The notes under the pieces: model-generated
The model's input: the letters and a program-made list of their open reading frames with translations, nothing else
What the model was told of the DNA's origin: nothing
Databases searched by the model: none
Shown here: in pieces, positions 34,126 to 43,884 of the stretch
How positions within the stretch are numbered: the first letter of the stretch is position 1
Layout of the letters: the number at the start of each line of letters is the position of its first letter
Position numbers and translations under genes: made by a program
Assembly (NCBI GenBank): GCA_000690595.2
Contig: JHUT02000005.1
Location: 172,482-236,481 of the forward strand
Direction: 5' to 3'
From: Natrinema mahii
GTDB taxonomy: Archaea > Halobacteriota > Halobacteria > Halobacteriales > Natrialbaceae
DNA length: 64,000 nucleotides

Positions 34126-36399
34126 TTACACCAGGAGGTAGAATGCGACGACGGTGAGGACGACCAGTCCCAGCCCGTACTTGAGGCCGCTGACGACGTC
34201 GTTGTTGGCCAGTTTCCCCGCGATGAGCCCGCTGCCGAACCCCTGAACGAGCGCCGAGTGGAGGAACAGCACCTCGTAGGTCTCGACGGGGATATCGCCC
34301 AGCGAGGCGGGGCTCTCCGCCGCTGCCGCCGTCGCCGTCGCGTCCGACTCGGCGGCCAACTCCGCGATCGGCGTCAGGTAGCTCGCACTGACCATGACGA
34401 TCACCAGCAGATAGACCAGAAAGCCGATCACGACGATCGCCACGTAAGAGCCGACCTCGCGGCGGCGCTCCCGTGCGAGTTTCGCCTGCGCCCGGGTGTT
34501 CTTCGCCGCGATCTCGAGCAGGCCGTGGAGGTCGCCGCTCGAGCGGCTCCCCTCGGCGACCAGCGTCATCGTTCGGGTGAGTTGGGGGACGTTCAGCCGG
34601 TCGGCAAAGGAGAGCAGGGCACCGGTCAGGTCGTGGTTCCACGCGACGTCGTTGCGGACCCGGCGGAGTTCGACGGCGAGCGTGCCGCTGGCCCAGCGCG
34701 TGACCAGTTCGAAGGCGTCGACGACGTCGACGCCCATCCGATTGGCGCTGGCGAGGATGCCCAACACGTCGGGGAACCGTTCGGTGATCGTCTCGGTCCG
34801 GCGGCGTTCGCGCTCGTGGAGGACCGCGAGCGGCGCGGTCGCGGTCACCAGCGGCGCGACGGCGAGTCCGACGGTCGTCCGCAGCGGGGCCGCGAGGACG
34901 CCGGCGACGGTCGGCTCGACGAGCCCGGTCCAGACCGCGAGGCCGGCGACGGCGACGCCGACGGGCACCGTCACCGCCAGCGAGAGCGGCGGCCGGCGGC
35001 GGATCGCCCGGAACGGGTCCGACAGGAACGCCCGGACGCCAGTCTCGCGCTTGGCTCGCTCGTAGGCGTCGAACCGCGGGTCGTCGGCGACGGTCTCGGG
35101 GTCGATCGCCCGGTCGGCAGCGTCCGCGAGCGTGGCCGTCGGTACCTCCAACGGCCGCGAGAGCAGGTCGACGAGCAGCAGGAAGCCGGCCATCGCGAGC
35201 GGGAAGCCGACGTAGACGAGGACGGCGATGGTCCCGACCGTCTCCGCCCCGAGGAAGCTCACGACCATCAGCACCACGATCAGAAACAGCGGCGCGGCGA
35301 CGAACGCGACAACGAACACCTCGCTGAGCATCCCCAGCGTCTCGATGAACGACGACTGGGACGCAAGCGCGTCGTCTAAGGCCTCCTCGGACTCCTCCTC
35401 GAGGAACGTCTCGAGGTCGCCGCCGGACTCGAGGACGCCCAGCAGGTCGTCGAGGAACCGGCGGAACTCGTCGCTGGGCGTCAGCGTCCGGGCGTTGTCG
35501 AGCGCCCCCAACAGGTCGTTGCCGAACAGGTCGATCTCGCGGACGACGAGGTCGAACTCGTTTGCCACCTCGCCGTAGACCGCCTCGCTGTCGCCCAGTC
35601 GGCGACAGACCTCGATGACGTTCGTCCCGCCGCTGGTCAGCGCGTACATGAACGTGATCGCGTACGGTAGATTGAGCGCGATACTGCGGCGTCGCGTCGC
35701 GACGACGCTGCGCGGGTAGTAGTAGTTCCGACCGATCCAGACGGCACCGGCGGCGACGAGCGAACAGCAAAGCGGCACCAAAAGCGCCGCCGCGAGCAGC
35801 GCCCCCGTCGGGACGGGGCCACGAGACGCGCCCGCAACGCCGAACGCCGGCCCCAGCGCGTCGGCCAGCGTCCCGGTGAGCGCCAGCGCGAGGAGGCCGA
35901 GGAGCGCGGCGATCCCCGCGCCGATCGCCGCGATCGCGGCGAGCCTGACGCTGTCGGTCAGATACGCGTCGTAGGTATCCCGGATTCGGGCCTGCTTGAG
36001 CCGCCGTTGCAGCCCGCGGTATCGCTCCGGTCGCGTCTTGAAGAACGCCCGGACCGGGCCGTACACATCGCGCAACGCGAGTTGCTCTTCCGCACCCAGT
36101 TGTCGCTCCTCGACGAGCGGTTGGCTGAGCGCTTCCTCCGGCTCCGGTTCGGACTCGTGGCGGTCGCCCCGGTTCCCCGTCTCGAGCGCGTCGAACGGCG
36201 CGGTCGTCTCCGAGTCGCCGGCTCCCGTTCCGAGCGACGCCGATTCGTCGCCGAACGCGTCCTCGAGGACGTCGGCGGCCGTCTCATCGTCGACAGGTGG
36301 CTCGCGGAACGCGGGGTCATCGGCCGTCGGCGCGGCGTCGTCGCGGTCCCGAGCGGGCCCGCGGTCGGACGCGTCCGCGGCGTCGTCGCGATCGGTCAC
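34126..36399 (-). CDS. pilC: Type II/IV secretion system F-family membrane protein (PilC/TadC type)
   Basis: The 757-residue protein starts at GTG 36399, 3 nt after the ATPase stop. An acidic linker of about 110 residues comes first, then two copies of the T2SSF module: around residues 240-370 (VVATRRRSIALNLPYAITFMYAL) and 545-690 (FPDVLGILASANRMGVDVVDA), each with membrane helices. This tandem layout is typical of archaeal pilus platform proteins, which anchor the PilB ATPase to the membrane and the pilin fibre. Confidence 0.92.
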   Translation of the reverse strand: MTDRDDAADASDRGPARDRDDAAPTADDPAFREPPVDDETAADVLEDAFGDESASLGTGAGDSETTAPFDALETGNRGDRHESEPEPEEALSQPLVEERQLGAEEQLALRDVYGPVRAFFKTRPERYRGLQRRLKQARIRDTYDAYLTDSVRLAAIAAIGAGIAALLGLLALALTGTLADALGPAFGVAGASRGPVPTGALLAAALLVPLCCSLVAAGAVWIGRNYYYPRSVVATRRRSIALNLPYAITFMYALTSGGTNVIEVCRRLGDSEAVYGEVANEFDLVVREIDLFGNDLLGALDNARTLTPSDEFRRFLDDLLGVLESGGDLETFLEEESEEALDDALASQSSFIETLGMLSEVFVVAFVAAPLFLIVVLMVVSFLGAETVGTIAVLVYVGFPLAMAGFLLLVDLLSRPLEVPTATLADAADRAIDPETVADDPRFDAYERAKRETGVRAFLSDPFRAIRRRPPLSLAVTVPVGVAVAGLAVWTGLVEPTVAGVLAAPLRTTVGLAVAPLVTATAPLAVLHERERRRTETITERFPDVLGILASANRMGVDVVDAFELVTRWASGTLAVELRRVRNDVAWNHDLTGALLSFADRLNVPQLTRTMTLVAEGSRSSGDLHGLLEIAAKNTRAQAKLARERRREVGSYVAIVVIGFLVYLLVIVMVSASYLTPIAELAAESDATATAAAAESPASLGDIPVETYEVLFLHSALVQGFGSGLIAGKLANNDVVSGLKYGLGLVVLTVVAFYLLV

Positions 36400-36402
36400 G
36401 GC

Positions 36403-38232
36403 TCAGTCGTCGCCCTCCGTTACCGCGATGGTCTCGGGATCGAGGTCGCCGGCGCGGACCTCCTCCAAGACGTACGTTGGGTCCCGGATGAATCCCTGAA
36501 TCACGCGGGCGACGCGCTCGTAGTCGGTGATCCCCTCGTCGAGGAGGTACTCGAGGACGGCCGCCCGGCGCTCGAGTTCGCGCTCGATGCGGCCGTGGGG
36601 CCACCCTCGCTCGTCGGCGATCCGCTCGAGGACTCGCGAGTCGGCGCTTCGTTCGAACCCGTCCGATGCGGGCTCGTACCGGAACACCTCGTGGGGGTCG
36701 ACGCCGTCGCCCTCGTCCTCGTGGTGGCCGAACTCGACGAGCCGGCGGTTTCGCCTGACGCGTTTGCCCTCCTGTGTCGTCTGGCGCTGGATGGAGACGA
36801 TGTCGAGGTTGCCGATCATCCCCGTCGGGACGTTCAGCGGCTCGTTCTGCAGGCGGCTCAGCAGGCCCCGCACCGAGTCGGCGTGGAAGGTCGTATAGGC
36901 AGTGTGGCCGGTGGCGATCGACTGGAAGAACGTCAGCGCGACGTCGGTCTCGGTCCGGATCTCGCCGATAACGAGATACTCCGGCCGCTGGCGCAGAGCG
37001 GCCTGCAGGAGGTCGAACATCGAGACGGAGCCACGGCCGCCGGCGGTGGCCCCCTCGCGGGTGACGCTTTGGATCCAGTTGTCGTGGGGCAGGGTCAGCT
37101 CCGGCGTGTCTTCGATCGAGACGACCTTGCTCTCGGGCGGGACGAACATCGAGACGGCGTTGAGGCTCGTCGTCTTCCCCGAGCCCGTGCCGCCCGCAAA
37201 CAGCACGGAGGCGTTGTTCTCGACGGCCAGCCAGAGGTAGGCCATCTCCTCGAGGCTGAAGGTGCCCCAGTTGATCAGATCCACGGGCGTGAAGGGGACT
37301 TCGGCGAACTTCCGGACGGTGAAGTTCGCGCCGCCGGTGGTCACCTCGCCGCCCAGCGTCAACTGGACGCGGGAGCCGTCGGGGAGGGCGGCGTCGACGA
37401 GCGGGTCGGCCACCGAGAGGTGTTTGCCGGCCCGCTGGGCGAGTCGGACGACGTACGCGCTCAGACGATCGTCGCTAAAGGAGAGGTTCGTTCGCAGGTC
37501 CCGGTAGCCGTGGTGGTAGACGAAGACCGGCCGGTCCGCGCCGTCACAGGAGACGTCCTCGACGCCCCGGTCGCGCATGATTGGGTCGATCTTCCCGTAG
37601 CTCACGAAGTCCCGGCGCAGGTAGTACAGCAGCTGGTGCAGCGAGCCGTCGCCGACGGTAGCCGCATGTTCGCGCATGACGCGGGGGACCTCCTCGTCGA
37701 AGGTCGCCGCTCGGTCGATTTCGCCGTCGAACTCCTTGTACATTAGGTCGCTGCGCAGCGACCGGATGAGGTCCTCGCGGACGTACTCCTCGAACTCGTC
37801 TAAGTCGGGCTCGACGACGTGATACCGGTTGGTGTTGGTCGCCTCGTCGTAGAGGATCGTCACGTAGGCGTAGGGACGGTTCACCCAGTAGCGCTCGACC
37901 TCCTCGTAGGCCTCGAGATAGCCGAAATCGAAGAATTCCTCGTCGATGAAGGCCTCCGACGGCCGCCCGGGGAAGGCGTCGTCGGGCCGGTCGTCGAAGG
38001 ACGCCCGGACGTCCGCGAGGACGGCCTCCCTGATCGCGTCCGCCGATCGCGAGTCGTCCGGGGCGATGGCCGAGGTCGGATCCGGATCGTCCCCCGCCTC
38101 GAGCGCGTCGTCAGCGCCGGTAACGGCGTCGGCGTCGCCCTCGAGGTCCGAGGCCGGGCCGATGCCGCTGGGCGGGCTCGCGGGAACTTCGCTTCGGTCC
38201 CCGTCTCCTGTCGGGTGGTTGCCGTCCGGCAT
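36403..38232 (-). CDS. pilB: Type IV pilus assembly ATPase (PilB/GspE type)
   Basis: The 609-residue ATPase starts MPDGNHPTGDGDRSE. An acidic N-terminus of about 160 residues precedes the secretion-ATPase core: Asp/His boxes, Walker A FAGGTGSGKTTS, Walker B YLVIGEIR (Glu catalytic) and the His box ATGHTAYTTFHADS. It powers assembly by working on the PilC-type protein that follows. First gene of the pilus operon; a TATA-like GGTTTAGG about 36 nt upstream would give a short leader. Confidence 0.95.
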   Translation of the reverse strand: MPDGNHPTGDGDRSEVPASPPSGIGPASDLEGDADAVTGADDALEAGDDPDPTSAIAPDDSRSADAIREAVLADVRASFDDRPDDAFPGRPSEAFIDEEFFDFGYLEAYEEVERYWVNRPYAYVTILYDEATNTNRYHVVEPDLDEFEEYVREDLIRSLRSDLMYKEFDGEIDRAATFDEEVPRVMREHAATVGDGSLHQLLYYLRRDFVSYGKIDPIMRDRGVEDVSCDGADRPVFVYHHGYRDLRTNLSFSDDRLSAYVVRLAQRAGKHLSVADPLVDAALPDGSRVQLTLGGEVTTGGANFTVRKFAEVPFTPVDLINWGTFSLEEMAYLWLAVENNASVLFAGGTGSGKTTSLNAVSMFVPPESKVVSIEDTPELTLPHDNWIQSVTREGATAGGRGSVSMFDLLQAALRQRPEYLVIGEIRTETDVALTFFQSIATGHTAYTTFHADSVRGLLSRLQNEPLNVPTGMIGNLDIVSIQRQTTQEGKRVRRNRRLVEFGHHEDEGDGVDPHEVFRYEPASDGFERSADSRVLERIADERGWPHGRIERELERRAAVLEYLLDEGITDYERVARVIQGFIRDPTYVLEEVRAGDLDPETIAVTEGDD

Positions 38233-38313
38233 CGATGAACTGCGTCTTCCTTGTGACCGAACCACCTAAACCGTCATGGTTGGTGAGAGTCCGGCCGCTA
38301 CGACCGTCACCGG

Positions 38314-39153
38314 CTACAAGACGTCGGCGAGGACGTTCCGAACCGGCTCCGTGTCGACGACCTCGTAGGGGACCCGCAGCGGCGAGACAGACACCTCGTT
38401 CTCGAGGACGGCGTGGCGGTCGGTGTCCTCGCCGTCGGGGATGTCCCGGTTTGCCATCTGTTGCCAGAGGCGGTTCGTCAGCTGGAACCGGCCGTTCTCG
38501 AAGGCGGCGTCCATCTCGTAGACCTCGGTCGGCCGGGTCAGCGCGTGGCCGTTGGGCTCGCGGTCGGGACGCGGGACGTTGACGTTCAGGTAATCCACGC
38601 GGTCGAAGAGGCCGGTCCCGGGTGCGCCGGCCACGAGGTCGGCGGTGATCTCGCCCGCCCGCTCGAAGGCCGCCGGCTCGAGGTCGTCGTCGTAGCCGAG
38701 CGTGTCCAGCGAGACGGCGATCGACGGCGTCCCGAGGAACGCGGCCTCCATGGCGGCGCTGACGGTCCCCGACCGGGAGAAGACGTACGCGCCGAGGTTC
38801 GCACCGGCGTTACAGCCCGAGACGACGATGTCGGGGGCCGGCTCGAGTCCTTTCGCGCCGACGATGGCGCAGTCACAGGGGGTGCCGTCGACGGCGTAGC
38901 CAAGTTCGTGATCGGTGTGGGGGACCGGCGCTGTAAAGGAGTCGGCCTCGAGGTCCAGATCGAGGTCGCCGCCGCTCGAGGAGTCCGTTCGGCCGTAGGA
39001 CAGCGATCGGCCGACGGCGCTTCGGTTCCGGTCCGGCGCGACGACGGTCACCTCGCCGACCGCCGAGAGCGCGTCGTGAAGCGCCCGGATGCCGGGCGCG
39101 TCGATCCCGTCGTCGTTCGTCAGGAGGATGTGCGGGTCCGAGTCCAGTTCCAT
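38314..39153 (-). CDS. surE: 5'/3'-nucleotidase SurE
   Basis: The 279-residue protein opens with the SurE signature ILLTNDDGIDAPGIRAL (Asp-Asp metal ligands) and includes VVAPDRNRSAVGRS, PDIVVSGCNAGANLG and a Ser in the active loop (SRSGTVSAAMEAAF). SurE dephosphorylates nucleoside monophosphates, coordinating a divalent metal. The length is about 30 residues above the usual bacterial form, mainly from an acidic insert near residue 60. Alone in its transcription unit. Confidence 0.95.
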   Translation of the reverse strand: MELDSDPHILLTNDDGIDAPGIRALHDALSAVGEVTVVAPDRNRSAVGRSLSYGRTDSSSGGDLDLDLEADSFTAPVPHTDHELGYAVDGTPCDCAIVGAKGLEPAPDIVVSGCNAGANLGAYVFSRSGTVSAAMEAAFLGTPSIAVSLDTLGYDDDLEPAAFERAGEITADLVAGAPGTGLFDRVDYLNVNVPRPDREPNGHALTRPTEVYEMDAAFENGRFQLTNRLWQQMANRDIPDGEDTDRHAVLENEVSVSPLRVPYEVVDTEPVRNVLADVL

Positions 39154-39275
39154 TGGCTGGTGGATTGGGGGCGAGCTACGTAGCTGTTCGGTTCAGCGAA
39201 GCCGCTCCCCGCGGAGCGGTCGCGAGCGAACGGCCGGTCGTCGGCGACTCGATGCAGTACCAAAGCGACGCTGTA

Positions 39276-39284
39276 GTTTATATC
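39276..39284 (+). promoter_or_regulatory. TATA box for the 39306 gene
   Basis: GTTTATATC is centred about 26 nt upstream of the ATG at 39306, predicting a leaderless transcript. It sits in a rare AT-rich pocket. Confidence 0.65.
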
Positions 39285-39305
39285 TCAACCGGACGTTCTG
39301 GCGAT

Positions 39306-39830
39306 ATGATCGGATTCGACTGGGCGACCCTCACAGTCGCGGTGATCACGCAGGTCGATCCCGGGATCGACATCGACATCGGGACGACCGACGGCCTCCT
39401 CGGCGGTGCGATCGGGGCCGCGCTGACGACGCTCGTCGTCGGCGCGATCCTCGTCGCGATCGCGCCCGACTACACGGACCGGATGATGGACGACGTCCTC
39501 GAGAACCCGTTCGGGACGTTTCTCTACGGCATTGCGTCGCTGCTGGGGATCGGCCTGCTGATACTGCTGCTCGTCGTCACGATCGTCGGGATCATCGTCG
39601 CGATTCCGCTATTCTTGCTGGCGTATCTCGTCTGGGCGGTCGGGGGCGCGATCGCGTATCTCGCGATCGCCGATCGGTTGGTCGGGCGCACCGACGACGA
39701 GTGGCTCAAACGGCTGCTCGTCGCTGCCGCAATCAGCGGCGCGCTCGCGGTCACCGGCGTCGGCGGGATTCTCGCGATTTGTATCGGTGCGGCCGGCTTC
39801 GGCGCGGTGCTGCAGGACTATCTCGGCTGA
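39306..39830 (+). CDS. Polytopic membrane protein of unknown function
   Basis: The 174-residue product starts MIGFDWATLTVAVITQVDPG. Strong hydrophobic spans follow: GAIGAALTTLVVGAILVAIAP, LLGIGLLILLLVVTIVGIIV/IPLFLLAYLVWAVGGAIAYLAI and AISGALAVTGVGGILAICIGAAGFGA. Span-separated Gly-rich pairs resemble the C-terminal membrane anchor of bactofilin/DUF-type proteins. No function can be assigned. Confidence 0.75.
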   Translation: MIGFDWATLTVAVITQVDPGIDIDIGTTDGLLGGAIGAALTTLVVGAILVAIAPDYTDRMMDDVLENPFGTFLYGIASLLGIGLLILLLVVTIVGIIVAIPLFLLAYLVWAVGGAIAYLAIADRLVGRTDDEWLKRLLVAAAISGALAVTGVGGILAICIGAAGFGAVLQDYLG

Positions 39831-39873
39831 TCCCGACTCGAGCGACGGCCGATCGGACCGCTGCTTCCTCGAC

Positions 39874-40209
39874 TCACGACAGCCGCGCGGAGACCCGGTC
39901 GATCACGGGACTGTGCGAGACGCCGGTCGCTCGGTAGGTCGCGATCCGGAGGAACACGGTTAGCAACAGCCAGACGTTGAGAAGCAGGAAGTGCCACGGG
40001 GACGGCAGGCCGCGACGTCGTATCCACGCCGCAGCGAGGACGCCGATCCCGACCGCCAGCAGCGAGCCGAGGAGATTGAGCCGCACGACCAGCGGGGCAC
40101 CGGCACGCTGTGCGTCCGTGTAGAGCCGCTGCTCGGCGACTCCCAGCAGTCCCTGCGCGAGGAGCAGTCCGGCCATGACCGTCGCACCGAACTCGAGAGG
40201 CGTCACCAT
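39874..40209 (-). CDS. Small membrane protein
   Basis: The 111-residue product has three likely membrane spans: LEFGATVMAGLLLAQGLLGVA, LNLLGSLLAVGIGVLAAAWI and FLLLNVWLLLTVFLRIATY. Its ATG lies inside the end of the upstream gene (7-nt overlap, 40203-40209), so the two are translationally coupled. No family recognised. Confidence 0.7.
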   Translation of the reverse strand: MVTPLEFGATVMAGLLLAQGLLGVAEQRLYTDAQRAGAPLVVRLNLLGSLLAVGIGVLAAAWIRRRGLPSPWHFLLLNVWLLLTVFLRIATYRATGVSHSPVIDRVSARLS

Positions 40210-40499
40210 GGCAGGTAGCGCCGGAGCCGATCGACTACCGAGCGCTCGCGGCGGACCCGCAGCGTCGTGCCGTCGGCGTCGAAGGCCGCTTCGTTCGCGG
40301 GGATCCGTTCGCCGTCGGGCATCTCGAAGTACTGCTCGCCGGCCGGCACCGTCCCGCCGCTGCCCGCGCCGAACAGCGTCTTCGATCGACCCGTCGGCTC
40401 CGGGACCGGCTCGCTGTACTCGATGACGTACACCGTCCGTCCGTCTTCCGTCGTCGTCTCCCAGTCGACGATTTCGCGACTCTCGCTCGTGCCGATCAC
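40203..40499 (-). CDS. Hypothetical haloarchaeal protein
   Basis: The 98-residue protein starts at GTG 40499 (MIGTSESREIVDWETTTEDGR). It is soluble and beta-rich (YVIEYSEPVPEP, QYFEMPDGERIPANEAAFDADG) and ends with a basic amphipathic tail (RVRRERSVVDRLRRYLPW) that could touch the membrane. Coupled to the small membrane protein downstream. Function unknown. Confidence 0.65.
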   Translation of the reverse strand: MIGTSESREIVDWETTTEDGRTVYVIEYSEPVPEPTGRSKTLFGAGSGGTVPAGEQYFEMPDGERIPANEAAFDADGTTLRVRRERSVVDRLRRYLPW

Positions 40500-40648
40500 G
40501 TTCGGGACTCACCTCGGCTCGACGATCGGTTCGGTACGGGGACCATGTCATCCGTCCTTTCTCGTGACACCGTGCTAAAAGCTTCGCCACGGCGACTCCG
40601 CTGGCCTCGGCCGGTCTCGAGCGCTCGCACACGCTCTCGAGGCCCGTC

Positions 40649-42025
40649 TCATCCGAGGTCGATCGGGTCGACCTTCAGGTACTCCCGGGAGAGGACGGTC
40701 GCGTACGACCCCTTCGGCAGCGCGAACTCGAGCGTCAGCGGGTCGGTTGCGAGGCTGAGATCCGTCCGCAGGAGCATCGCTCGCCGAGTCCCGCTCGAGT
40801 GAAACTCGCCGGGGAGATCGAAGTCCGCCGGCTCGAGGCCGAGATCCGAGAGGACGGCGCGTTCGATCTCGCCCTGCTCGCCGTCGGCCAGTTCGGTCTC
40901 GGTGCCGACCAGCGGCGCGGTGACGAACGCCCGGCCGCGCTCGCAGTGGCGGGTCACCGAGTCGACCCGACGCTCGTCCACGCGCTGGAGCCGGTCGGTA
41001 TCGGGGAGCGCGAGCCCGTCGGGTGCGTCGGTATCCGAAAAGCAGACCACGTCGCCCTCGACGGGCCGGTCGAAGGGCAGACCCCGCTCGAGGCGCTCGG
41101 AGAGCATCAGGTTGAACGCGTAGGACTGGGCCGCGTGGACGAACAGCCGCTGGAGGTTCGAGGGCACCCGCTCGAGGGCCTCCCTGTACTGGTCGGGTCC
41201 GGGCTCGCCCTCGCACTCGGCGAGCGCGTGGAGCATCGACCGCTCGTAGCGCAGACGGTGGGGCATCCGCTCGAGGGCCGCCTGCCAGTCGCGGGTTTCC
41301 TCGACGAACGCTCGAGCCTTCTGGGTCCCCTCCGGCTCCGCGTCGGTCGGGTTCCCGAGGTAGGCCATCACTGCGCCCTCCCAGTCGTCGCGGGCGATCG
41401 CGAGGCCGACCTTGTGCGTGACCGGCCGACGGCTACCGAAGCGCTGCTGACCGAAGAAGTTGGGGACGCCGATCGCGGTCGCGTCGTCGCTCGAGCCGTC
41501 CGCATCGTCGCTCCGGTGTTCGTCCGCGAGCCCGCCGAAGGCCCGCAACTCGTCGGTGATCGCGTCGGCGTTGTCCGGTCGGTCGGGATCGGTGACGACG
41601 AGTTCGAAGGCGTTGCCCGCCAGATCGCCGAACTCGAGGTTCCGGCCGGCCCGCCCGAGGACCTCGATGTCGACGCCGTCGATTTCCGGGAGTTCCTCGG
41701 GATCGGCTCCGTAGACCGAGAACAGCTGGGTGGTCACGGCGTACTTGTCCTTCGTGCCGGCCCAGTTGACCCGCTCGCGGGAGATGCCCAGCGCGTCCGA
41801 GAGCCGCGCGGCGAAGTCGTTGGTGTCCCAGCCCCGCAGCGTCGCCCGGAAGACGAGGTGGGGGTAGGCGTCGGTCGGCGCGTCGGCGGGTTCGGTATCG
41901 AACCGCTCGAGTTCGCGCACCCGGAAGTCGGCGTCGTCCGCGCGGAGGCGGCCGCCGACGCCATCGGTATCGCTGACGTAGTACTCCATCCCGACGGTCG
42001 CCTCTCTGGGGTGGCTCGAGCGCAT
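40649..42025 (-). CDS. truD: tRNA pseudouridine(13) synthase TruD
   Basis: The 458-residue protein contains the TruD motif [14 protein letters not shown] with catalytic Asp93, an N-terminal [10 protein letters not shown] and [12 protein letters not shown], plus the TruD-specific insert region in the middle. TruD converts U13 of tRNA (in archaea also other sites) to pseudouridine. Family length is normal. The start at ATG 42025 adds 12 residues before the conserved MEYY; both are plausible. Confidence 0.96.
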   Translation of the reverse strand: MRSSHPREATVGMEYYVSDTDGVGGRLRADDADFRVRELERFDTEPADAPTDAYPHLVFRATLRGWDTNDFAARLSDALGISRERVNWAGTKDKYAVTTQLFSVYGADPEELPEIDGVDIEVLGRAGRNLEFGDLAGNAFELVVTDPDRPDNADAITDELRAFGGLADEHRSDDADGSSDDATAIGVPNFFGQQRFGSRRPVTHKVGLAIARDDWEGAVMAYLGNPTDAEPEGTQKARAFVEETRDWQAALERMPHRLRYERSMLHALAECEGEPGPDQYREALERVPSNLQRLFVHAAQSYAFNLMLSERLERGLPFDRPVEGDVVCFSDTDAPDGLALPDTDRLQRVDERRVDSVTRHCERGRAFVTAPLVGTETELADGEQGEIERAVLSDLGLEPADFDLPGEFHSSGTRRAMLLRTDLSLATDPLTLEFALPKGSYATVLSREYLKVDPIDLG

Positions 42026-42112
42026 GTCGGCCGGCGATTCGAGCGCCGCGCGTAAATCGGTTCGTTCTCGCGGTGAACGGCGGGCAACGGACGCCGCCGG
42101 TCCGACCCCGTC

Positions 42113-42886
42113 TCAGTCCGTCTGCGGGATCGATCGCGCGCCCAATGCGAACGCGAGGACGGCGAGGACGGCGAGGATCCCGAGGTTCGCGAGCGCGGGA
42201 TCGACGCCGGCGACGGCCGCCGTCTCCGCGCCCGAGTAGGTCGCCGCCCGCACGCCGCGTGCGAAGTAGGTGAGCGGCGAGAGGTTCACCAGCGGGCCGA
42301 ACCAGCCGGGGAGCAGCTCGGGCGAGACGAACGTCTCCGAGAGGAAAAGCAGGGGCAATCCGATCCCGTTGCTGGCGGCGACCGCGCCGTCCTGGGAGTC
42401 GGTGTAGCTGCCCAACATTGCGCCGACGCCGCAGAAGCAGACGACGCCGACGAGAACGTAGGGAACGAGCAGCGGCGAGAACGCGATGTTAGCACCGGTC
42501 AGGAGGATGACCAGCCCGAGGATGAGCAGGCTCGCCAGTCCGATGATCGCGGCGTTGACCGCGGTCTGGGCGAGCAGCCACTCCGCCCGCGTCAGCGGGG
42601 TCGTCGCGAGCTTCTCGAAGCGACTCCCCTCGCGGTGGCGGGCCACCTCGCTTCCCATCCGCGACAGCGGGGTAAAGAGGACGACGACGGCCAGATAGCC
42701 GGGGACGTAGTAGGCCGGCGGCTCCGTGAACAGCCCGCCGCCCGCGGGGTCGGTGCGGACGAGCGCCCCGAAGATGACGATCAGGATCACCGGGAAGAAA
42801 AAGGTGAAAAAGACCGCCGTCCGCCGGCGGACGAACGACCGCCAGCCGGCGCTGGTCTCGGCCCCGACCCGTCCCAGCCGGCTCAT
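42113..42886 (-). CDS. ABC-2 type transporter permease
   Basis: The 257-residue protein has six membrane spans with the ABC-2 pattern: a basic N-terminus (RSFVRRRTAVFFTFFFPVILIVIF), then loops including VARHREGSRFEKLATTPL and the NLSPLTYFARGVRAATYSG signature before the last span. Paired with the ATPase upstream through a 4-nt overlap (ATGA). The family exports drugs, lipids or polysaccharides; the substrate is not evident. Confidence 0.92.
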   Translation of the reverse strand: MSRLGRVGAETSAGWRSFVRRRTAVFFTFFFPVILIVIFGALVRTDPAGGGLFTEPPAYYVPGYLAVVVLFTPLSRMGSEVARHREGSRFEKLATTPLTRAEWLLAQTAVNAAIIGLASLLILGLVILLTGANIAFSPLLVPYVLVGVVCFCGVGAMLGSYTDSQDGAVAASNGIGLPLLFLSETFVSPELLPGWFGPLVNLSPLTYFARGVRAATYSGAETAAVAGVDPALANLGILAVLAVLAFALGARSIPQTD

Positions 42887-43884
42887 GCGGTCTCACCCGC
42901 CTGCGCGAGGTCGGAGTCGTCTGCCACGGCGTCCCCGCTCTCGCCTCCGCCCTCGAGCCGGCGCGTTCGCTCCCGTTCCGTGGGTTCGGCCAGCGCGAGG
43001 TAGACATCCTCGAGGTCGGGTTCGGCCCACGAGAGCCCGGTGTACTCGACGTCGCGGGCCTCGAGGTAGTCGACCACGCTCCCGATCGCGGCGGGGTCGA
43101 TCTCCCGGACGACGACCGCTGCCTCGGGGGCTCGGTCGCGGCCACGCTCCGGCCGTTCGACGGGGTATTCGAGGTCGTCGAAGGCCGCTGGGTCGGCGGC
43201 CGTCTCGACGGTCAGTCGGCTCGAGCCGCCGTACTCGAGGACGAGGTCCTCGGGCGGGCCCTGGGCGACGAGCGAGCCGTCGGCGAGCAGGCCGACGCGG
43301 TCGGCGAGGTGTTCGGCCTCGGCCATGTCGTGGGTGGTCAGGACGACGGTCGTTCCGGCGTCGGCGAGGTCCTCGATCAGCCGCCAGACGGTGCGGCGGC
43401 CGGCGGGGTCGATGCCGGTCGTCGGCTCGTCGAGAAAGAGCAGGTCGGGGTCGTTGACCAGCGCGGAGCCGACGCAGACGCGCCGTTGCTGGCCGCCCGA
43501 GAGGTTCTCGTACCAGGTGTCGCCGGCGTCGACGAGGCCGACGTCGGCGAGGACGTCGTCGGGGTCGCGCGGGTCGTCGTAGAGCCCGGCGTAGTACGCG
43601 AGCAGTTCGCGGGCGCTGAGTCGGGCTGGCGGCGAGAACTCCTGCGGGAGGACGCCGAGGCGGTCGCGGTCGACGGCCGCCGGCGACGAGCCGAGGATCG
43701 CCGCCGTCCCGCCGTCGGGCTCGGTCGTCCCCGTCAGCGACCGGACGAGCGTCGTCTTGCCGGCCCCGTTCGGGCCGATCAGCGCGAACACCTCCCCCTG
43801 CGCGACCGACAGCGAGGCCCCCGACAGGGCGACGGTCTCGCCGTAGGTCTTCTCGAGGTCCGTCGCGTCGACTACGGCTTCCAT
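42883..43884 (-). CDS. ABC transporter ATP-binding protein (ABC-2 exporter)
   Basis: The 333 residues start MEAVVDATDLEKTYGE. Walker A (GPNGAGKTT), signature LSGGQQRRVCVGSAL, Walker B (LLFLDEPTTGIDP) and H-loop (LTTHDMAEA) are all present. The C-terminal 110 residues (SRLTVETAADPAAFDDL, VVVREIDPAAIGSVVDYL) are the usual DUF4162-like tail of ABC-2 ATPases. Cotranscribed with the permease. Confidence 0.93.
   Translation of the reverse strand: MEAVVDATDLEKTYGETVALSGASLSVAQGEVFALIGPNGAGKTTLVRSLTGTTEPDGGTAAILGSSPAAVDRDRLGVLPQEFSPPARLSARELLAYYAGLYDDPRDPDDVLADVGLVDAGDTWYENLSGGQQRRVCVGSALVNDPDLLFLDEPTTGIDPAGRRTVWRLIEDLADAGTTVVLTTHDMAEAEHLADRVGLLADGSLVAQGPPEDLVLEYGGSSRLTVETAADPAAFDDLEYPVERPERGRDRAPEAAVVVREIDPAAIGSVVDYLEARDVEYTGLSWAEPDLEDVYLALAEPTERERTRRLEGGGESGDAVADDSDLAQAGETA

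Noticed and set aside
34126..35770. Upstream extension of the pilin frame to 1072 codons
   Set aside because: The region upstream of ATG 34123 is the PilC gene in another frame; translation there is Arg-rich and non-homologous.
36007..37746. 579-codon plus-strand frame
   Set aside because: Antisense to pilB and pilC.
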